Counted from the first letter of the stretch, positions 8,905 to 19,153 are shown. The stretch is 64,000 bases of DNA from Parahaliea maris (GCF_008064665.1 NZ_VRZA01000005.1:1-64000), one strand, 5' to 3'. A program made the numbers and translations. Notes: generated from the letters alone by a model not told the origin.

Positions 8905-11355
8905 CTACGCTTTTATGCACTTACCTGCGGGGTCGTACCAGGGCTTGAGTTGAACTTCGATGGGGTAGCGTTTCCAGGCGATTTCAACCTCGAATTCGTG
9001 AGCAGAGAGAAAGTCCGCATCCACGCCTTCTTCGGCTTCAATAAATCCCATTCCCAGTGATGCCTGTAGCCTGTGGCCGTAAGCCCCCGAGGTGACTGAA
9101 CCGACGATCTTATCGTCAACCCAGATCGGTTCATGGTGAAACACAAACGGACCGTTGGGGTCTTTGAGCTTGAACTGTACGAGCCGTCTCGTCAGAGGAC
9201 CGCTATCCAGCTGCTTCTGCAGCGCTTCCCGGCCTATAAAACCACCAGGCTTATTCATAGCAACAGCGAAGCCAACGCCGCCCTCATAGGGCGTATCTTC
9301 CTCGCCGATATCATGGCTCCAGTGACGGTAGCCCTTCTCCATTCTCAGCGAGTTCAGCGCAAAGAAGCCCGCGTGCCCCAGGCCAAGTTCCGCGCCAGCT
9401 TCGACAAGGACGTCATAGACATGTTGTGCGAACTCTGCCGGTATATACAATTCCCAGCCCAGCTCTCCCACAAAGGTGACACGAGACGCGCGCACTTTGG
9501 CATAGCCGAGGTCAATTTCCTGGCTGGTACCAAAGGGAAAAGCTTCGTTGCTGAAATCCGCCGGCGATACCCGTTGCATTAGCTCGCGTGATTTCGGCCC
9601 CATGAGCGCCAGCATCGGCATACCCGAGGTAACGTCGGTGACGAAAGCATGCGCATCGGCAGGGATATGCCGCTGGAGCCACGCCAGGTCGCGGCGCTGT
9701 GATGCTGCGACAGTGACGATAAGGAAAGAAGTGTCGCTCAGTCGAGTCACCGTCAGGTCTGCCTCGATACCGCCATGAGGGTTCAGCCACTGGGTATAGA
9801 CCACCTTGCCATGTGGAACGTCCACGTCGTTCGCACAGACATAGTTCAGGACTTCCAGCGCATCCCTCCCCTCGAGCATGTATTTGACGTAACAGCTCAG
9901 GTCGAACATCGACACGTTCTCGGCCGTGTTAATGCACTCCAGGGCAGTTCGCTCGAACCAGCTGGGGCGTCCATAGGAGTAGCGTACGTCATGCGTCTCA
10001 CCCGGCACGCCGAAGAAACCCGGCCTCTCGTAGCCGTTCATCTCTGTCATCCACGCCCCCTCGGAGATGAGCCGGTCGTGGAATGGGCTCCGGCGTACGT
10101 TGCGGGCGGTTTCATACTGCAGATTCGGCCAGTGCATGTCATACATCGCGCCGATGCTCTCGGTCGTCCTGTCGTGCAGGTACTTCCTGTTCGACTGGAA
10201 AGAATGAGTGCGACGGATATCGACATCAACCAGTTCAACCGGAGGCAGGCCATCAACGACCCAGTCAGCCATGACTTTACCAACACCACCTGACGAGAGT
10301 ATTCCCACGGAATTGAACCCGCAGGCAGAGAACAGGCCCTGTACCTCCGGTGTCTCGCCGAGGTGATAGCGATTGTCTGGTGTAAAACTTTCCGGCCCGT
10401 TGAAGAACAGCTGGATTCCCGACTCCGCCAGTAGCGGCACGCGATTGATGGCCTGCTCCAGGATCGGCTCGAAGTGATCAAAATCATCTGGTAGCTGATC
10501 GAAACAGAATTCCGGCGAGATCCCGTCCATCCCCCAGGGTTTGGCGTCGCGCTCGAAACAGCCAATCAACAGTTTCCCTGCATCTTCCTTGTAGTAGGCG
10601 TGCTCGTCGCCGACGAACATGACGGGCAGATCCCCCGGAAGACCGGGAATTGCCTCAGTAACAATATAGAAGTGCTCTGCAGCGTGCAGTGGGATGCTCA
10701 CGCCAACCTGCGCGGCGAGATCGCGCGACCACATACCGCCAGTGATTACGACGGACTTTGCTCTTATCTCTCCCTGGTTGGTAACAACGCCGCGGGCTTT
10801 GCCCTGTTCCACAATAATTTTTTCTACCAGGCACTGCTCCAGCACCTTGGCACCCCGCATGCGCGCACCCTTGGCGTACGCCATGGTCACATCGATCGGG
10901 TTGACCTGGCCATCTTCGGGGAACCAGAAGCCGCCGACGATTCCGTCGACATTTACCGGTGACCATCTCTCCTTGATCTCGCCCGGCGAAACCGGCTCGA
11001 CTGGAAGTCCGAAGCAACGCCCCATGGAGGCTCCCCGGGCGAGTTCCTCAAGCCGTTCGGGTGTTTTTGCCAGCCGCAGCGATCCGCGCTGCATGTAGCC
11101 TGTCGCCAGCCCGGTTTCAGCTTCCAGTTCCCGGAATAACTGGCCCGTGTAGTAGGCGAGTTCCGTCATCCTGCGGTTTGCGCGAAGCTGGGTAACAAGA
11201 CCGGCCGCGTGCCAGGTCGTTCCACATGTTAGCTGTTTTCGCTCACATAAAACGACGTCTGTTACTCCGCGTTTTGCAAGGTGATATGCGATCGAACAGC
11301 CGGCTATACCGCCCCCGATAATTACTACGTCAGCTGTGCCTGGAACCGATGTCAT
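8905..11355 (-). CDS. FAD-dependent oxidoreductase / GcvT-domain protein (dimethylglycine/sarcosine dehydrogenase-like)
   Basis: An 816-aa fusion: an N-terminal DAO-type FAD domain ([21 protein letters not shown]), a middle linker domain, and a C-terminal GcvT/aminomethyltransferase-like folate-binding half. The TTWHAAG motif near residue 46 corresponds to the histidine that binds FAD covalently in mammalian dimethylglycine and sarcosine dehydrogenases. Family knowledge predicts oxidative N-demethylation, transfer of the carbon to THF as methylene-THF, and electrons to ETF. The ATG at 11353-11355 has AGGA seven bases upstream. A motif B operator lies at 11448-11469. A paralog of nearly equal length is at 23.1 kb. 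The actual substrate is unknown; it could be another N-methyl or secondary amine. Confidence 0.85.
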   Translation of the reverse strand: MTSVPGTADVVIIGGGIAGCSIAYHLAKRGVTDVVLCERKQLTCGTTWHAAGLVTQLRANRRMTELAYYTGQLFRELEAETGLATGYMQRGSLRLAKTPERLEELARGASMGRCFGLPVEPVSPGEIKERWSPVNVDGIVGGFWFPEDGQVNPIDVTMAYAKGARMRGAKVLEQCLVEKIIVEQGKARGVVTNQGEIRAKSVVITGGMWSRDLAAQVGVSIPLHAAEHFYIVTEAIPGLPGDLPVMFVGDEHAYYKEDAGKLLIGCFERDAKPWGMDGISPEFCFDQLPDDFDHFEPILEQAINRVPLLAESGIQLFFNGPESFTPDNRYHLGETPEVQGLFSACGFNSVGILSSGGVGKVMADWVVDGLPPVELVDVDIRRTHSFQSNRKYLHDRTTESIGAMYDMHWPNLQYETARNVRRSPFHDRLISEGAWMTEMNGYERPGFFGVPGETHDVRYSYGRPSWFERTALECINTAENVSMFDLSCYVKYMLEGRDALEVLNYVCANDVDVPHGKVVYTQWLNPHGGIEADLTVTRLSDTSFLIVTVAASQRRDLAWLQRHIPADAHAFVTDVTSGMPMLALMGPKSRELMQRVSPADFSNEAFPFGTSQEIDLGYAKVRASRVTFVGELGWELYIPAEFAQHVYDVLVEAGAELGLGHAGFFALNSLRMEKGYRHWSHDIGEEDTPYEGGVGFAVAMNKPGGFIGREALQKQLDSGPLTRRLVQFKLKDPNGPFVFHHEPIWVDDKIVGSVTSGAYGHRLQASLGMGFIEAEEGVDADFLSAHEFEVEIAWKRYPIEVQLKPWYDPAGKCIKA

Positions 11356-11447
11356 GATTTTTTCCTACAGTTGCTCTTCGTTACTTTTCGCGTCGAAAAT
11401 TTCTAAGCGAACGCTATAGGTAGAGAGTGTGACAGGTGCGCTAGATG

Positions 11448-11469
11448 GGCAATACCATACAAATGGTAG
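11448..11469 (-). promoter_or_regulatory. Motif B operator before the FAD/GcvT gene
   Basis: The inverted repeat TACCATACAAATGGTA lies at 11453-11468, inside a 22-base block also seen at 13891 and 16373 (flanks GRCAA on the left and G on the right). It is about 95 bases upstream of the start of the 8905-11355 gene. The arms here are TACCA/TGGTA, whereas at 16373 they are TACCT/AGGTA. The paired base change supports a real palindrome. Confidence 0.55.
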
Positions 11470-11548
11470 GGAACAGAGCGAATGCCGAGCAGGAAGGATT
11501 GTTACCTGCTATTCCTCGGTCGCGGTGTACGCACCGGAGGAAAGGTGC

Positions 11549-12973
11549 CTATAGCACCTCCTCCAGCTTGCTGATCCGGGAGGGGCTCCTCCACTGGACG
11601 ATCGCAAAAATGAGAAAAAGAGCCATCGTCAGTATCAGGGATAGCCAGGGAAGCATTCCGAACACTCCCTCGTCAGAATGACTCAGGCCAAACCAGAAGA
11701 AGTATCCCCAGGCCAGCCCGCTGCCAGTCACTGTAACGATCTGGAAGATCCTGAAGCCGCCTTCGCGGACCAGCATGACGACGGCTGCTATCGCTGCGAG
11801 CACGTAGGGCAGCAGGTAGAAGTACACATAGAAGGTGTACAGGTACACGGATGACTCGAGCGGAGACGCAGAAGAAATCAGCTGCAGGAGTACCGGCAAC
11901 CCCCCGGCGATAACGCCTATGAATACGATGGCCGTAACGGGTGAGCGATAAACGGGATGAATTCGGGATAGTCCTTTCGGAAGAAGACCATCTGCAGCCG
12001 CGGTACCGATGATACGCGAGCCATAATTGATCGTCGCAACAAGCCCTGCAAACGTTGCGGCGGCAAGGAGTAGATCAAGCGGCGCGGCAAGAAATGATAC
12101 ATTGCCGACGTGGGCCAGAATCGTTGTGGGCGACTCGCCACTTTCCAGCGCTTCGAGATTGGAACTTAATACGGGCACCTGGATCCAGATCATGGCTACG
12201 TAACTCAGCCCACAAACACCGAGCATTAACGCAATCAGGCGGGGAATTGAACGCCGCGGATCCCGCGCCTCCGAGGCCATCGCGGTCACCCCTTCGAAAC
12301 CGACAAAATTTGCCGCAGCAATTGTGATTGCAGGTATGACTACGGCCAGCCGGAAGTCGGCGCCAGAGAAGTTGAACTGTTCCACCAGGCTAAAATCGGT
12401 GTTTGCAATCGCCGCTACCGAGACCCAGACAGCGAAGGGAATTCCGGCAAACGTCAGCACTACCGATACTCTCACTGACGTGTCCAGACCGCGATACGCC
12501 AGGGCGCACGCGCACGCCGTCAATACCACTGCCGATATCGCCTGACCGACTGCAGAACTTCCCCAACCGAATCCCATCTCCAACAGGAAGCTCGCGGTAA
12601 AAATCACCACCCCGGTCGCAACCGCAGCCATCGAGACCAGTAGGCCGACGAGGTAGCCGGCCGCTGCGAACGCTCGCGGCCAGGGCCCCAGCACCGAACC
12701 AACGTAGGAGATCAGCCCCCCCGAGACAACAAAGCGACGCGCGAATGCAGTCACGCCTACACCCAGGGCAGCAGTCGCTAGCAGGGCTCCCAACATTGCC
12801 AGCCACGAAGCATTACCGGCGTAGAGAATCAGGTAACCGCCGGCCAGCGCAATGCCCGGGCCGATTTGCATGGCGGCCAGCCCCAGCACCGTCATCGTCC
12901 CCATCGAGGCGTGGTTGTGCTGCAGGGTCGCAGCCTGCCCCGAATCCGCTGTGCGCTCTTCTGCCTGGGTCAT
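11549..12973 (-). CDS. APC-superfamily amino acid/amine permease
   Basis: A 474-aa inner-membrane transporter with about 12 hydrophobic segments, belonging to the amino acid-polyamine-organocation superfamily. The first membrane helix carries AAMQIGPGIALAGGYLIL, matching the glycine-rich substrate and ion site of the family. The NFVGFEGVTAMASEARDPRRSIPR segment is a typical APC signature. I start it at the ATG at 12971-12973, ten bases after the stop of the preceding decarboxylase-family gene; the frame stays open further upstream but overlaps that gene. It probably forms an operon with that gene and may import the substrate of this cluster. Confidence 0.9.
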   Translation of the reverse strand: MTQAEERTADSGQAATLQHNHASMGTMTVLGLAAMQIGPGIALAGGYLILYAGNASWLAMLGALLATAALGVGVTAFARRFVVSGGLISYVGSVLGPWPRAFAAAGYLVGLLVSMAAVATGVVIFTASFLLEMGFGWGSSAVGQAISAVVLTACACALAYRGLDTSVRVSVVLTFAGIPFAVWVSVAAIANTDFSLVEQFNFSGADFRLAVVIPAITIAAANFVGFEGVTAMASEARDPRRSIPRLIALMLGVCGLSYVAMIWIQVPVLSSNLEALESGESPTTILAHVGNVSFLAAPLDLLLAAATFAGLVATINYGSRIIGTAAADGLLPKGLSRIHPVYRSPVTAIVFIGVIAGGLPVLLQLISSASPLESSVYLYTFYVYFYLLPYVLAAIAAVVMLVREGGFRIFQIVTVTGSGLAWGYFFWFGLSHSDEGVFGMLPWLSLILTMALFLIFAIVQWRSPSRISKLEEVL

Positions 12974-12983
12974 GGGCAGGGCT

Positions 12984-13811
12984 TCAAACGGAAGTCGGCG
13001 AGCGCGGACGCCCTTCCCGGTCCTCGTAATCCTCCCACAGGTCGTAGAATCTTCCGAGTAGATAAGGAAAGTAATCATTTCCATCGCCACTCAGGTCCGT
13101 GACACTGTCGAGCTGGTAGCCAGTTTCACCACCGGACATTGATCCACCGGCGAACTGGCCAAGCTCAAGTGTCCCTATACCGCGATCGAAAGGCGAGCCT
13201 GTAAGATTGACATAGGGATTCGATAGCTCCCTGAACCTGGAGGTTTTCGACGGCATCTTTTGCACTACGAGCTCGGGATGATGAACCGCTGACAGGTCGG
13301 CTGCAAACTGTCCGCGAAGTTCAAAGTAGTACTCGATCGAGTCTTCCTGTTCACCCAGTTCCGGGCCAAGCTCAGCTTCGAGTTCTACCAGACGATGCCC
13401 CTTGCGCTCGCAGAAAACCCAGAGTTTGCGACCGTCTTCCCAATAGTCGACGGTGCCAATTTTCTTCGGCATCCCCCAGACCTCGCGCCCGGTGGTCACG
13501 TTGACTTCTTCGGTCTCGATAACAGCAAGAAAGTAGGTTCCTTCGAGCCCTTTATATACCGCGTTGATACCCACAAGTAAGGCCGAGTCCCGCCCCGGCC
13601 GGTTTGGATACCCCTCGAAGATTTCCATAAATGAACCGACCGAGAGGCTGACAAGTGGCTTTTCAGCCACTTCCAGGCAAGGAGGGAGTACTGAGCGTGC
13701 ATAGTCTGCAGTCGTTTCGAACGACAGTGTGAGGTTGGATCCCCTCGTAGAGATACTCTTGTAGTATCCCGTGTATTTTTCGACTTGTTCCTTGGTCCAG
13801 ACAAACGCCAT
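12984..13811 (-). CDS. Acetoacetate decarboxylase family protein
   Basis: A 275-aa member of the acetoacetate decarboxylase (ADC) fold. The conserved GREVWGMPKKIG motif contains the lysine that forms the Schiff base in true decarboxylases. Surrounding residues (INAVYKGLEGTYFLAV, PNRPGRDSALLVG) also fit the family. ADC-like proteins include decarboxylases, aldolase-dehydratases and enzymes of unknown role, so acetoacetate as the substrate is not assured. It heads an operon with the APC permease. A motif B operator lies at 13891-13912, about 80 bases upstream. Confidence 0.85.
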   Translation of the reverse strand: MAFVWTKEQVEKYTGYYKSISTRGSNLTLSFETTADYARSVLPPCLEVAEKPLVSLSVGSFMEIFEGYPNRPGRDSALLVGINAVYKGLEGTYFLAVIETEEVNVTTGREVWGMPKKIGTVDYWEDGRKLWVFCERKGHRLVELEAELGPELGEQEDSIEYYFELRGQFAADLSAVHHPELVVQKMPSKTSRFRELSNPYVNLTGSPFDRGIGTLELGQFAGGSMSGGETGYQLDSVTDLSGDGNDYFPYLLGRFYDLWEDYEDREGRPRSPTSV

Positions 13812-13890
13812 TGAAAGATCCTCATTCGAATAGGAGTTGGCTTAACGCAGGCCAGTGTTCACGATTACTATGCTTAGCCTGCGCCGACGT

Positions 13891-13912
13891 GACAATACCT
13901 TGCTAAGGGTAG
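13891..13912 (-). promoter_or_regulatory. Motif B operator before the ADC-permease operon
   Basis: TACCTTGCTAAGGGTA (13896-13911) with flanks GACAA and G matches the blocks at 11448 and 16373, with one arm mismatch. It lies between the stop of the first TonB receptor gene (13917) and the start of the ADC-family gene (13811). Confidence 0.5.
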
Positions 13913-13916
13913 CGTG

Positions 13917-16187
13917 CTAGAAACGATAGCGCACCTGCGCACCGTACCAGCGCGGCGGGCCAAACACCTCAGCAGCCAGGCCGCTAAAGGACACGAAGTC
14001 GAAGGCATAGGCGTGATAGGTCTCATCGGTCAGGTTGCGAACGTAGACGCTCGCCTCCCACGCATCGTTACTGGAATAGTAGGCAAGGCGCGCGTTCCAT
14101 AGTGTGTAGGCATCGCCTTGTGTTACGCCAGTAGCATTTGCACTGTACTCCTGCTCATCGACATAGTTCCCGTCGACCTGAATATCCAGCGAGCCGCCGT
14201 TACCGAAGGTCCAGGCCTTCTTCGCAATCCAGTTTGCACTGAGATTGGGCGACAGCACCATGTCCTGTGACGGATAGGTCGCCGAGCCATCGCGGCTTGC
14301 TGCAACGTCACTCAGCTCGGTATCAAGGAAGGCAAGCCCGGCAGAAAAGTACCAACCATCCGAAGGGGTCAGAACGAGCTCGATCTCGCCGCCCTGGGCT
14401 TCGGCTTGCGCATTCTCGACCAGATTGGTTACACCCGCAAAAGTGAAGGCCTGATAGTTACTGTAATCGTAGTAGAATGCAGCAACGTTTAACTGGGCTT
14501 TACTATCCCAGAATTTCGACTTCACCCCCAGCTCCCACGCGTCGAGCTCTTCCGGGTCAAAGGTCAGCTCGTCCAGGTAGGTAAAGCCGTCTCCCGCGAT
14601 ATTGTAGCCGCCCGCCTTTGCACCACGGCTATAGCCGCCGTAGATGAGGACATCTTCGGTCATTTGATAATTCAGTTTCGCCGTATAGGTATCCATCGTA
14701 TCATCGCGATCATCCTTGAAGGCACCGGGGAAATCGACGATAAGCGGGTCAGCCGGATCAAACGAGCTGTAGAGTACACAGTCATCGTAGAATTCTCCTA
14801 ACACTTCCCCGGTCAAGTTTATTGACGGTGCGGCACAACGAGTGTCGTTTGAATATTCTTTCTCGTCGGTGACCCAGCGGGCACCCACGATAGCAGTAAG
14901 GCTCGACGTGATATCGTATTCAAGCTGCCCGAATACAGACCAGGACTCGGTCTTTTGACTGGCATCCACAAGCGCCCTCCCGGCAAAGGCAGGAAAGTCT
15001 GTATCAATACTGAAATCGCCATCTATAAGCAGGTAATAAACACCGGTCTGGAAGCGGAGTTTGTCGGTACTTGCGTTGAGACGCAGCTCCTGTGAAAACT
15101 GGTCCTGGTCCACGGTACTGCTGAGCGTATACTGGGAGATACGCCCCTCCCAACCTGCGCTACCGTCAACTTCACGATACTCCTTCTGGACATTTCCATA
15201 GGCGCTGATGGAAGTTATCGTCGCCGTCTCACCCACATCGAAAGCAGCTGTCAACTCATAGGAATCTGCGCGCTTCCCAAGGTAGCCGTCCGCAGCGATA
15301 GACTGCTTGTTGGGTTCTGAACCCTGGTCGGGATTGCCAAACCAGTCAAACTCCGCATCGCCTCGTGCTGCACCCGTCGACGGCCGGGCGTCATAGGCAT
15401 GCTGGATCTGGCGCGGGTTATCCGTGTAACGACCGACGAAATCAATTGTGGCGCGGTCTGACGGCATCCAGCGCAGCTGGACTCGAGCGTTATGGCTCTC
15501 ACGCTCCCGCCCGTCGTTGCCGGTCAGCGGATTCTTGAAGTAGCCATCGGCATTGTCCGAGAAGACTGAAATACGCCCCAGCAGGGTATCAGTCAGCGCA
15601 CCGCTCAGGGCACCTTCAACGGTAAACTGGTTATACGATCCGACGGTCAGGTCGACATAACCCTCGGTCACCTCCGTCGGCTTGTTGCTGATGAGCTGGA
15701 TCAAACCGCCGGTCGCGTTACGACCAAACAGGGTTCCCTGTGGCCCCTTGAGAACTTCCACACGCGCCAGGTCGTACATGGTCGCTCCCGCAGCGCTAGT
15801 ACTCGGGATATAGACACCATCCGCATACACGGCGACGGGGCCTTCCTGGTGATCTCCAAAATCGTTTTGTGAAACCCCACGAATCGAAAACAGGGAAACG
15901 GTACCCCCCCCCGAAAAGGAGGTAGCGACCAGGCCGGGCACCTGCGCCCCGAGCTGCTCCGCGTTATCCAGACCGAGTTCGTCAAGTGCCTGCCCGGACA
16001 GCGCCGTGATGGCTATCGGCACGTCCTGCACATTTTCTTCGCGCTTCTGTGCGGTAACGACGACCTCTTCAATCTGTCCTGATGTCAGTTGCTGTGCAGA
16101 CGCCGACCCGGGCTGGAATGCGAGCATTGCACTCGAACTACCCAAAAGCATCGCAATTTTTACGTCTTTCCGATTTTTAAACGCCAT
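13917..16187 (-). CDS. TonB-dependent outer-membrane receptor (copy 1)
   Basis: A 756-aa outer-membrane beta-barrel that imports a large or scarce substrate using TonB energy. The signal peptide ends around SASAQQ near residue 32. The plug domain begins IEEVVVTAQKREENVQDVP, typical of the sphingomonad/Cellvibrio FecA-like group. It contains GPQGTLFGRNATGGLIQL and ends with the outer-membrane signal YGAQVRYRF. The ATG has GAGGGGG six bases upstream. It is very similar in sequence and identical in length to the adjacent receptor, which indicates tandem duplication. A motif B operator lies at 16373-16394. The substrate probably belongs to the surrounding amine/C1 cluster. Confidence 0.93.
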   Translation of the reverse strand: MAFKNRKDVKIAMLLGSSSAMLAFQPGSASAQQLTSGQIEEVVVTAQKREENVQDVPIAITALSGQALDELGLDNAEQLGAQVPGLVATSFSGGGTVSLFSIRGVSQNDFGDHQEGPVAVYADGVYIPSTSAAGATMYDLARVEVLKGPQGTLFGRNATGGLIQLISNKPTEVTEGYVDLTVGSYNQFTVEGALSGALTDTLLGRISVFSDNADGYFKNPLTGNDGRERESHNARVQLRWMPSDRATIDFVGRYTDNPRQIQHAYDARPSTGAARGDAEFDWFGNPDQGSEPNKQSIAADGYLGKRADSYELTAAFDVGETATITSISAYGNVQKEYREVDGSAGWEGRISQYTLSSTVDQDQFSQELRLNASTDKLRFQTGVYYLLIDGDFSIDTDFPAFAGRALVDASQKTESWSVFGQLEYDITSSLTAIVGARWVTDEKEYSNDTRCAAPSINLTGEVLGEFYDDCVLYSSFDPADPLIVDFPGAFKDDRDDTMDTYTAKLNYQMTEDVLIYGGYSRGAKAGGYNIAGDGFTYLDELTFDPEELDAWELGVKSKFWDSKAQLNVAAFYYDYSNYQAFTFAGVTNLVENAQAEAQGGEIELVLTPSDGWYFSAGLAFLDTELSDVAASRDGSATYPSQDMVLSPNLSANWIAKKAWTFGNGGSLDIQVDGNYVDEQEYSANATGVTQGDAYTLWNARLAYYSSNDAWEASVYVRNLTDETYHAYAFDFVSFSGLAAEVFGPPRWYGAQVRYRF

Positions 16188-16342
16188 TTCACCCCCTCAA
16201 AAAATGGATTTCCAGATTAGTACTCAAACCGGCTGGGACAATATCGGTCGACGCGTTGGACGACATTTCACCTCAGGCCAGCTAACAGTCGCTGAATCTC
16301 ATCGTTCGAAATACTGTTAGTTAGTAGATTGAACCACTGGTC

Positions 16343-16394
16343 GCAGGTACTTTGTTTTACCTGCAGACCAAGGACAATACCTCGCGAAAGGTAG
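16343..16394 (-). promoter_or_regulatory. Motif B operator and an additional inverted repeat before TonB receptor 1
   Basis: TACCTCGCGAAAGGTA (16378-16393) with flanks GACAA and G is a perfect five-base-arm palindrome with a six-base spacer. Just next to it (about 16344-16365) is GCAGGTA-N8-TACCTGC, an inverted repeat with the opposite half-site order. Both lie within 210 bases of the receptor start. Confidence 0.5.
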
Positions 16395-16484
16395 TAGTGA
16401 GGATTCGCGGTGGAATATGCGCGATCGGGAGATCGCTCGGACCAGTAGCGGAAGCAAAGGGAAAGACGACGGTCTTTCTGGACG

Positions 16485-16512
16485 TATAAAAAATGGGGCC
16501 GGAGCCCCATTA
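16485..16512 (-). terminator. Rho-independent terminator of TonB receptor 2
   Basis: On the minus strand the stem ATGGGGC/GCCCCAT with a short TCCG loop is followed by TTTTTT. It lies 20 bases after the receptor stop. Confidence 0.88.
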
Positions 16513-16531
16513 AAGGTTTTACTCAAAGCGT

Positions 16532-18802
16532 TCAGAAGCGATAACGAACTTGTGCACCATACCAACGCGGCGGACCAAACACCTCGGCAGACAAGCCAGT
16601 GAACGCTACCAGATCGAAGGCATAAACATGGTATTCCTCATCGGTCAGGTTACGCACGAACACACTCGCTTCCCACTTGTCGCTAGGAGAGTAATACCCC
16701 ATGCGGGCATTCCAAAGTGAATAGCTGTCACCCTGGGTAACGCCACTGGTATTCGCACTGTATTCCTGCTCACCAACGTAGTTGCCGTCGATCTGAAAAT
16801 CGATTGAGCCACCACTATTGAACTGCCACGCTTTCTTGACGATCCAGTTGGCGCTGAATTCAGGTGACAGGACCATATCCTGAGCCGGATAGACTTCCGA
16901 ACCATCGCGGTTCGCTGCGATGTCGCTCAGCTCCGTATCCAGGAAGGAAAGTCCTCCAGACAGATACCACCCCTCGGCTGGCGTCAGTATCAATTCAATC
17001 TCGCCACCCTGGGATTCGGCGGCCGCATTCTTGACAAGATTCGTGACACCCGCGAACGTAAACGCGTGGTAATTCTTGTAATCGTAGTAAAAGGCCGCAG
17101 CATTCAGCTGGGCTTTTCCGTCCCAAAACTTGGATTTAACACCGACTTCCCAGGCATCAAGCTCCTCAGGATCGAAGGTCAATTCATCCAGGTAGGTAAA
17201 GCCATCTGTAGGTACATTGAATCCACCGGCCTTGGCGCCACGGCTGAACCCGCCGTACAGCAGTACATCTTCGGTGACCTGATAATTCAACTTCGCAGTG
17301 AATGCATCCATATTGTCATCGCGATCATCCTTATATGTGCCGGGAAATTCGACAATGAGTGGATCGTCGGGATCGAATGAGCTGTAGACGAGACAATCTT
17401 CGTAAAATTCACCGAACACAATCTCGGTCAGGTTTTCTGAGGGAGCCGCGCACTGGCTGTCGTTAGTATACTCCTTTTCATCCGTGATCCACCTGGCACC
17501 CAGAACAGCGGTCAGGTTATCGGTCAGATCGTACTCGCCCTGACCAAACACTGAGAGTGATTCAGTCCTGAGCGTTGCATCTACCAGGGTTCTTCCCCCG
17601 AACCCGGGGAAATCAGTATCAATACCGTAATCACCATCAATCAGCAGATAGAAGATACCGGCCTGGTACCGGAATCTATCCCCACTGCCGTTAATGCGAA
17701 GCTCCTGCGAGAACTGGTCCTGGTCAACGTCCGTTGCGTAGGTATATTGAGGGATCCGCATCTCCCAACCTGCGCTACCGTCGGTCTCTTGATACTGCTT
17801 TTTCACGTTACCAAACGCAGTAATCGAGGTAATCGTCGCTGTGTCTCCCACATCGAACGCCGCTGTCAACTCGTACGAACTTGCCTCTTTCTCAAGGTAG
17901 CCATCCACTGCGTGCGCGTGTTTGTTCGGCTCTGAGCCCTGATCGGGGTTGCCGAAGTAGTCAAACTCAACGTCTCCTCTTGCCGCACCGCTTGAGGGGC
18001 GGGTATCGTAGGCTTGTTGAACTTGGCGAGGGTTGTCCATCAATCGACCGACGAAGTCAACTGTCACACTGTCGGACGGCATCCAACGCAGTTGCAAACG
18101 TCCGTTGTGGCTTTCACGACCGCGCCCGTCCTTGCCGGTAAGTGTGTTCTTGAAGTAGCCATCTGCATTGTCAGAGTAAAGCGACAGGCGTCCGAGCAAC
18201 GTATCCGTTAGTGCACCGCTAAAAGCGCCTTCTGCCGTGATCTGATCGTAGGATCCAACGGTCAGGTCAACGTACCCTTCAGTCTCCTCTGTCGGCTTTT
18301 TGCTGATCAGGTGGAGAAGACCGCCGGTGGCGTTACGACCGAACAGTGTTCCCTGCGGGCCTTTCAGCACCTCGACCCGCTGTAAATCAAACATCGTCGC
18401 GCCAGCGGCACTGGTGCTGGGGATGTAAACGCCATCCGCATAGACCGCTACCGGCCCTTCCTGGTGCTCACCAAAGTCATTCTGAGAAACACCACGTACC
18501 GAGAACAGCGAAACCGTGCCACCACCCGAGAAGGAAGTCGCCACCAAGCCAGGCACTTGCGCGCCAAGCTGTTCGGCATTGTCCAGACCAAGCTCGTCGA
18601 GGGACTGGCCCGAAAGCGCGGTAATGGCAATTGGTACATCCTGAAGATTTTCCTCTCGCTTCTGGGCTGTTACAACGACTTCTTCAATCAACCCCGAGGT
18701 CAGTTTCTGTGCAGAAGCCGGTACTGCTTGCAGTGCAAGAATCGCACTGGTAGTACCCATGAACATTGCCGTACGAGTTAATACTTTTGAATTTATCGCC
18801 AT
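16532..18802 (-). CDS. TonB-dependent outer-membrane receptor (copy 2)
   Basis: A 756-aa paralog of the receptor at 13.9 kb, with the same signal peptide layout (VPASAQK), plug start IEEVVVTAQKREENLQDVP and C-terminal YGAQVRYRF. I use the ATG at 18800-18802, five bases after GGGGAA; another ATG frame start five codons upstream has no ribosome site. Differences from copy 1 are spread through the barrel, so the two may bind related but distinct ligands. It is transcribed alone, with its own terminator and two motif A operators upstream, whereas copy 1 has motif B. Differential regulation after duplication is therefore likely. Confidence 0.93.
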   Translation of the reverse strand: MAINSKVLTRTAMFMGTTSAILALQAVPASAQKLTSGLIEEVVVTAQKREENLQDVPIAITALSGQSLDELGLDNAEQLGAQVPGLVATSFSGGGTVSLFSVRGVSQNDFGEHQEGPVAVYADGVYIPSTSAAGATMFDLQRVEVLKGPQGTLFGRNATGGLLHLISKKPTEETEGYVDLTVGSYDQITAEGAFSGALTDTLLGRLSLYSDNADGYFKNTLTGKDGRGRESHNGRLQLRWMPSDSVTVDFVGRLMDNPRQVQQAYDTRPSSGAARGDVEFDYFGNPDQGSEPNKHAHAVDGYLEKEASSYELTAAFDVGDTATITSITAFGNVKKQYQETDGSAGWEMRIPQYTYATDVDQDQFSQELRINGSGDRFRYQAGIFYLLIDGDYGIDTDFPGFGGRTLVDATLRTESLSVFGQGEYDLTDNLTAVLGARWITDEKEYTNDSQCAAPSENLTEIVFGEFYEDCLVYSSFDPDDPLIVEFPGTYKDDRDDNMDAFTAKLNYQVTEDVLLYGGFSRGAKAGGFNVPTDGFTYLDELTFDPEELDAWEVGVKSKFWDGKAQLNAAAFYYDYKNYHAFTFAGVTNLVKNAAAESQGGEIELILTPAEGWYLSGGLSFLDTELSDIAANRDGSEVYPAQDMVLSPEFSANWIVKKAWQFNSGGSIDFQIDGNYVGEQEYSANTSGVTQGDSYSLWNARMGYYSPSDKWEASVFVRNLTDEEYHVYAFDLVAFTGLSAEVFGPPRWYGAQVRYRF

Positions 18803-19153
18803 TATGCTTCCCCACAATCCAACTTTAAGTGTCTGACTGCTATCGCTTCATAGCTATTCACTCGGGTGGCGTCAGCTATGTCGTGCGTGCAACCTGTGAA
18901 CCCGGCAAAGTACAGCGCTTATTTGCTGAAACAATTGCTAGGACAACTGTACTATGTGGATACCTTAGGACGATTGTCCTGTTATTGTCAAGCGGTTTGT
19001 TTGGCTGAGGATTGTAAAAATTTTGTGCCGCTCGAGGAACGGCGCGCCCAAGCTTAATCGGGCCAAAATTCAGGCGATTTCGGCCCGGCTAATAGCCAAA
19101 CATTCAGATAGTGGGACTTAGAAGATTACGGGATAAGCACGGGCCAACTAAGG
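18803..19153. other. Regulatory intergenic region between the TetR gene and TonB receptor 2
   Basis: About 350 bases with no protein gene. It holds the promoter and two motif A operators of TonB receptor 2 (18939-18990). The stretch 19020-19150 shows nothing further that I can name. Confidence 0.6.
18939..18990 (-). promoter_or_regulatory. Promoter with two motif A operators before TonB receptor 2
   Basis: TAGGACAACTGTACTA (18939-18954) and TAGGACGATTGTCCTG (18966-18981) are 27 bases apart. The minus-strand -35 box TTGACA lies at 18985-18990, and a weak -10 (TAAGGT) falls inside the second operator, so bound protein would block the promoter. Confidence 0.55.

Noticed and set aside
10047-10565. 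172-codon minus-strand frame inside the FAD/GcvT gene.
   Set aside because: It is a shadow frame of a clear conserved gene and shows no domain motifs.
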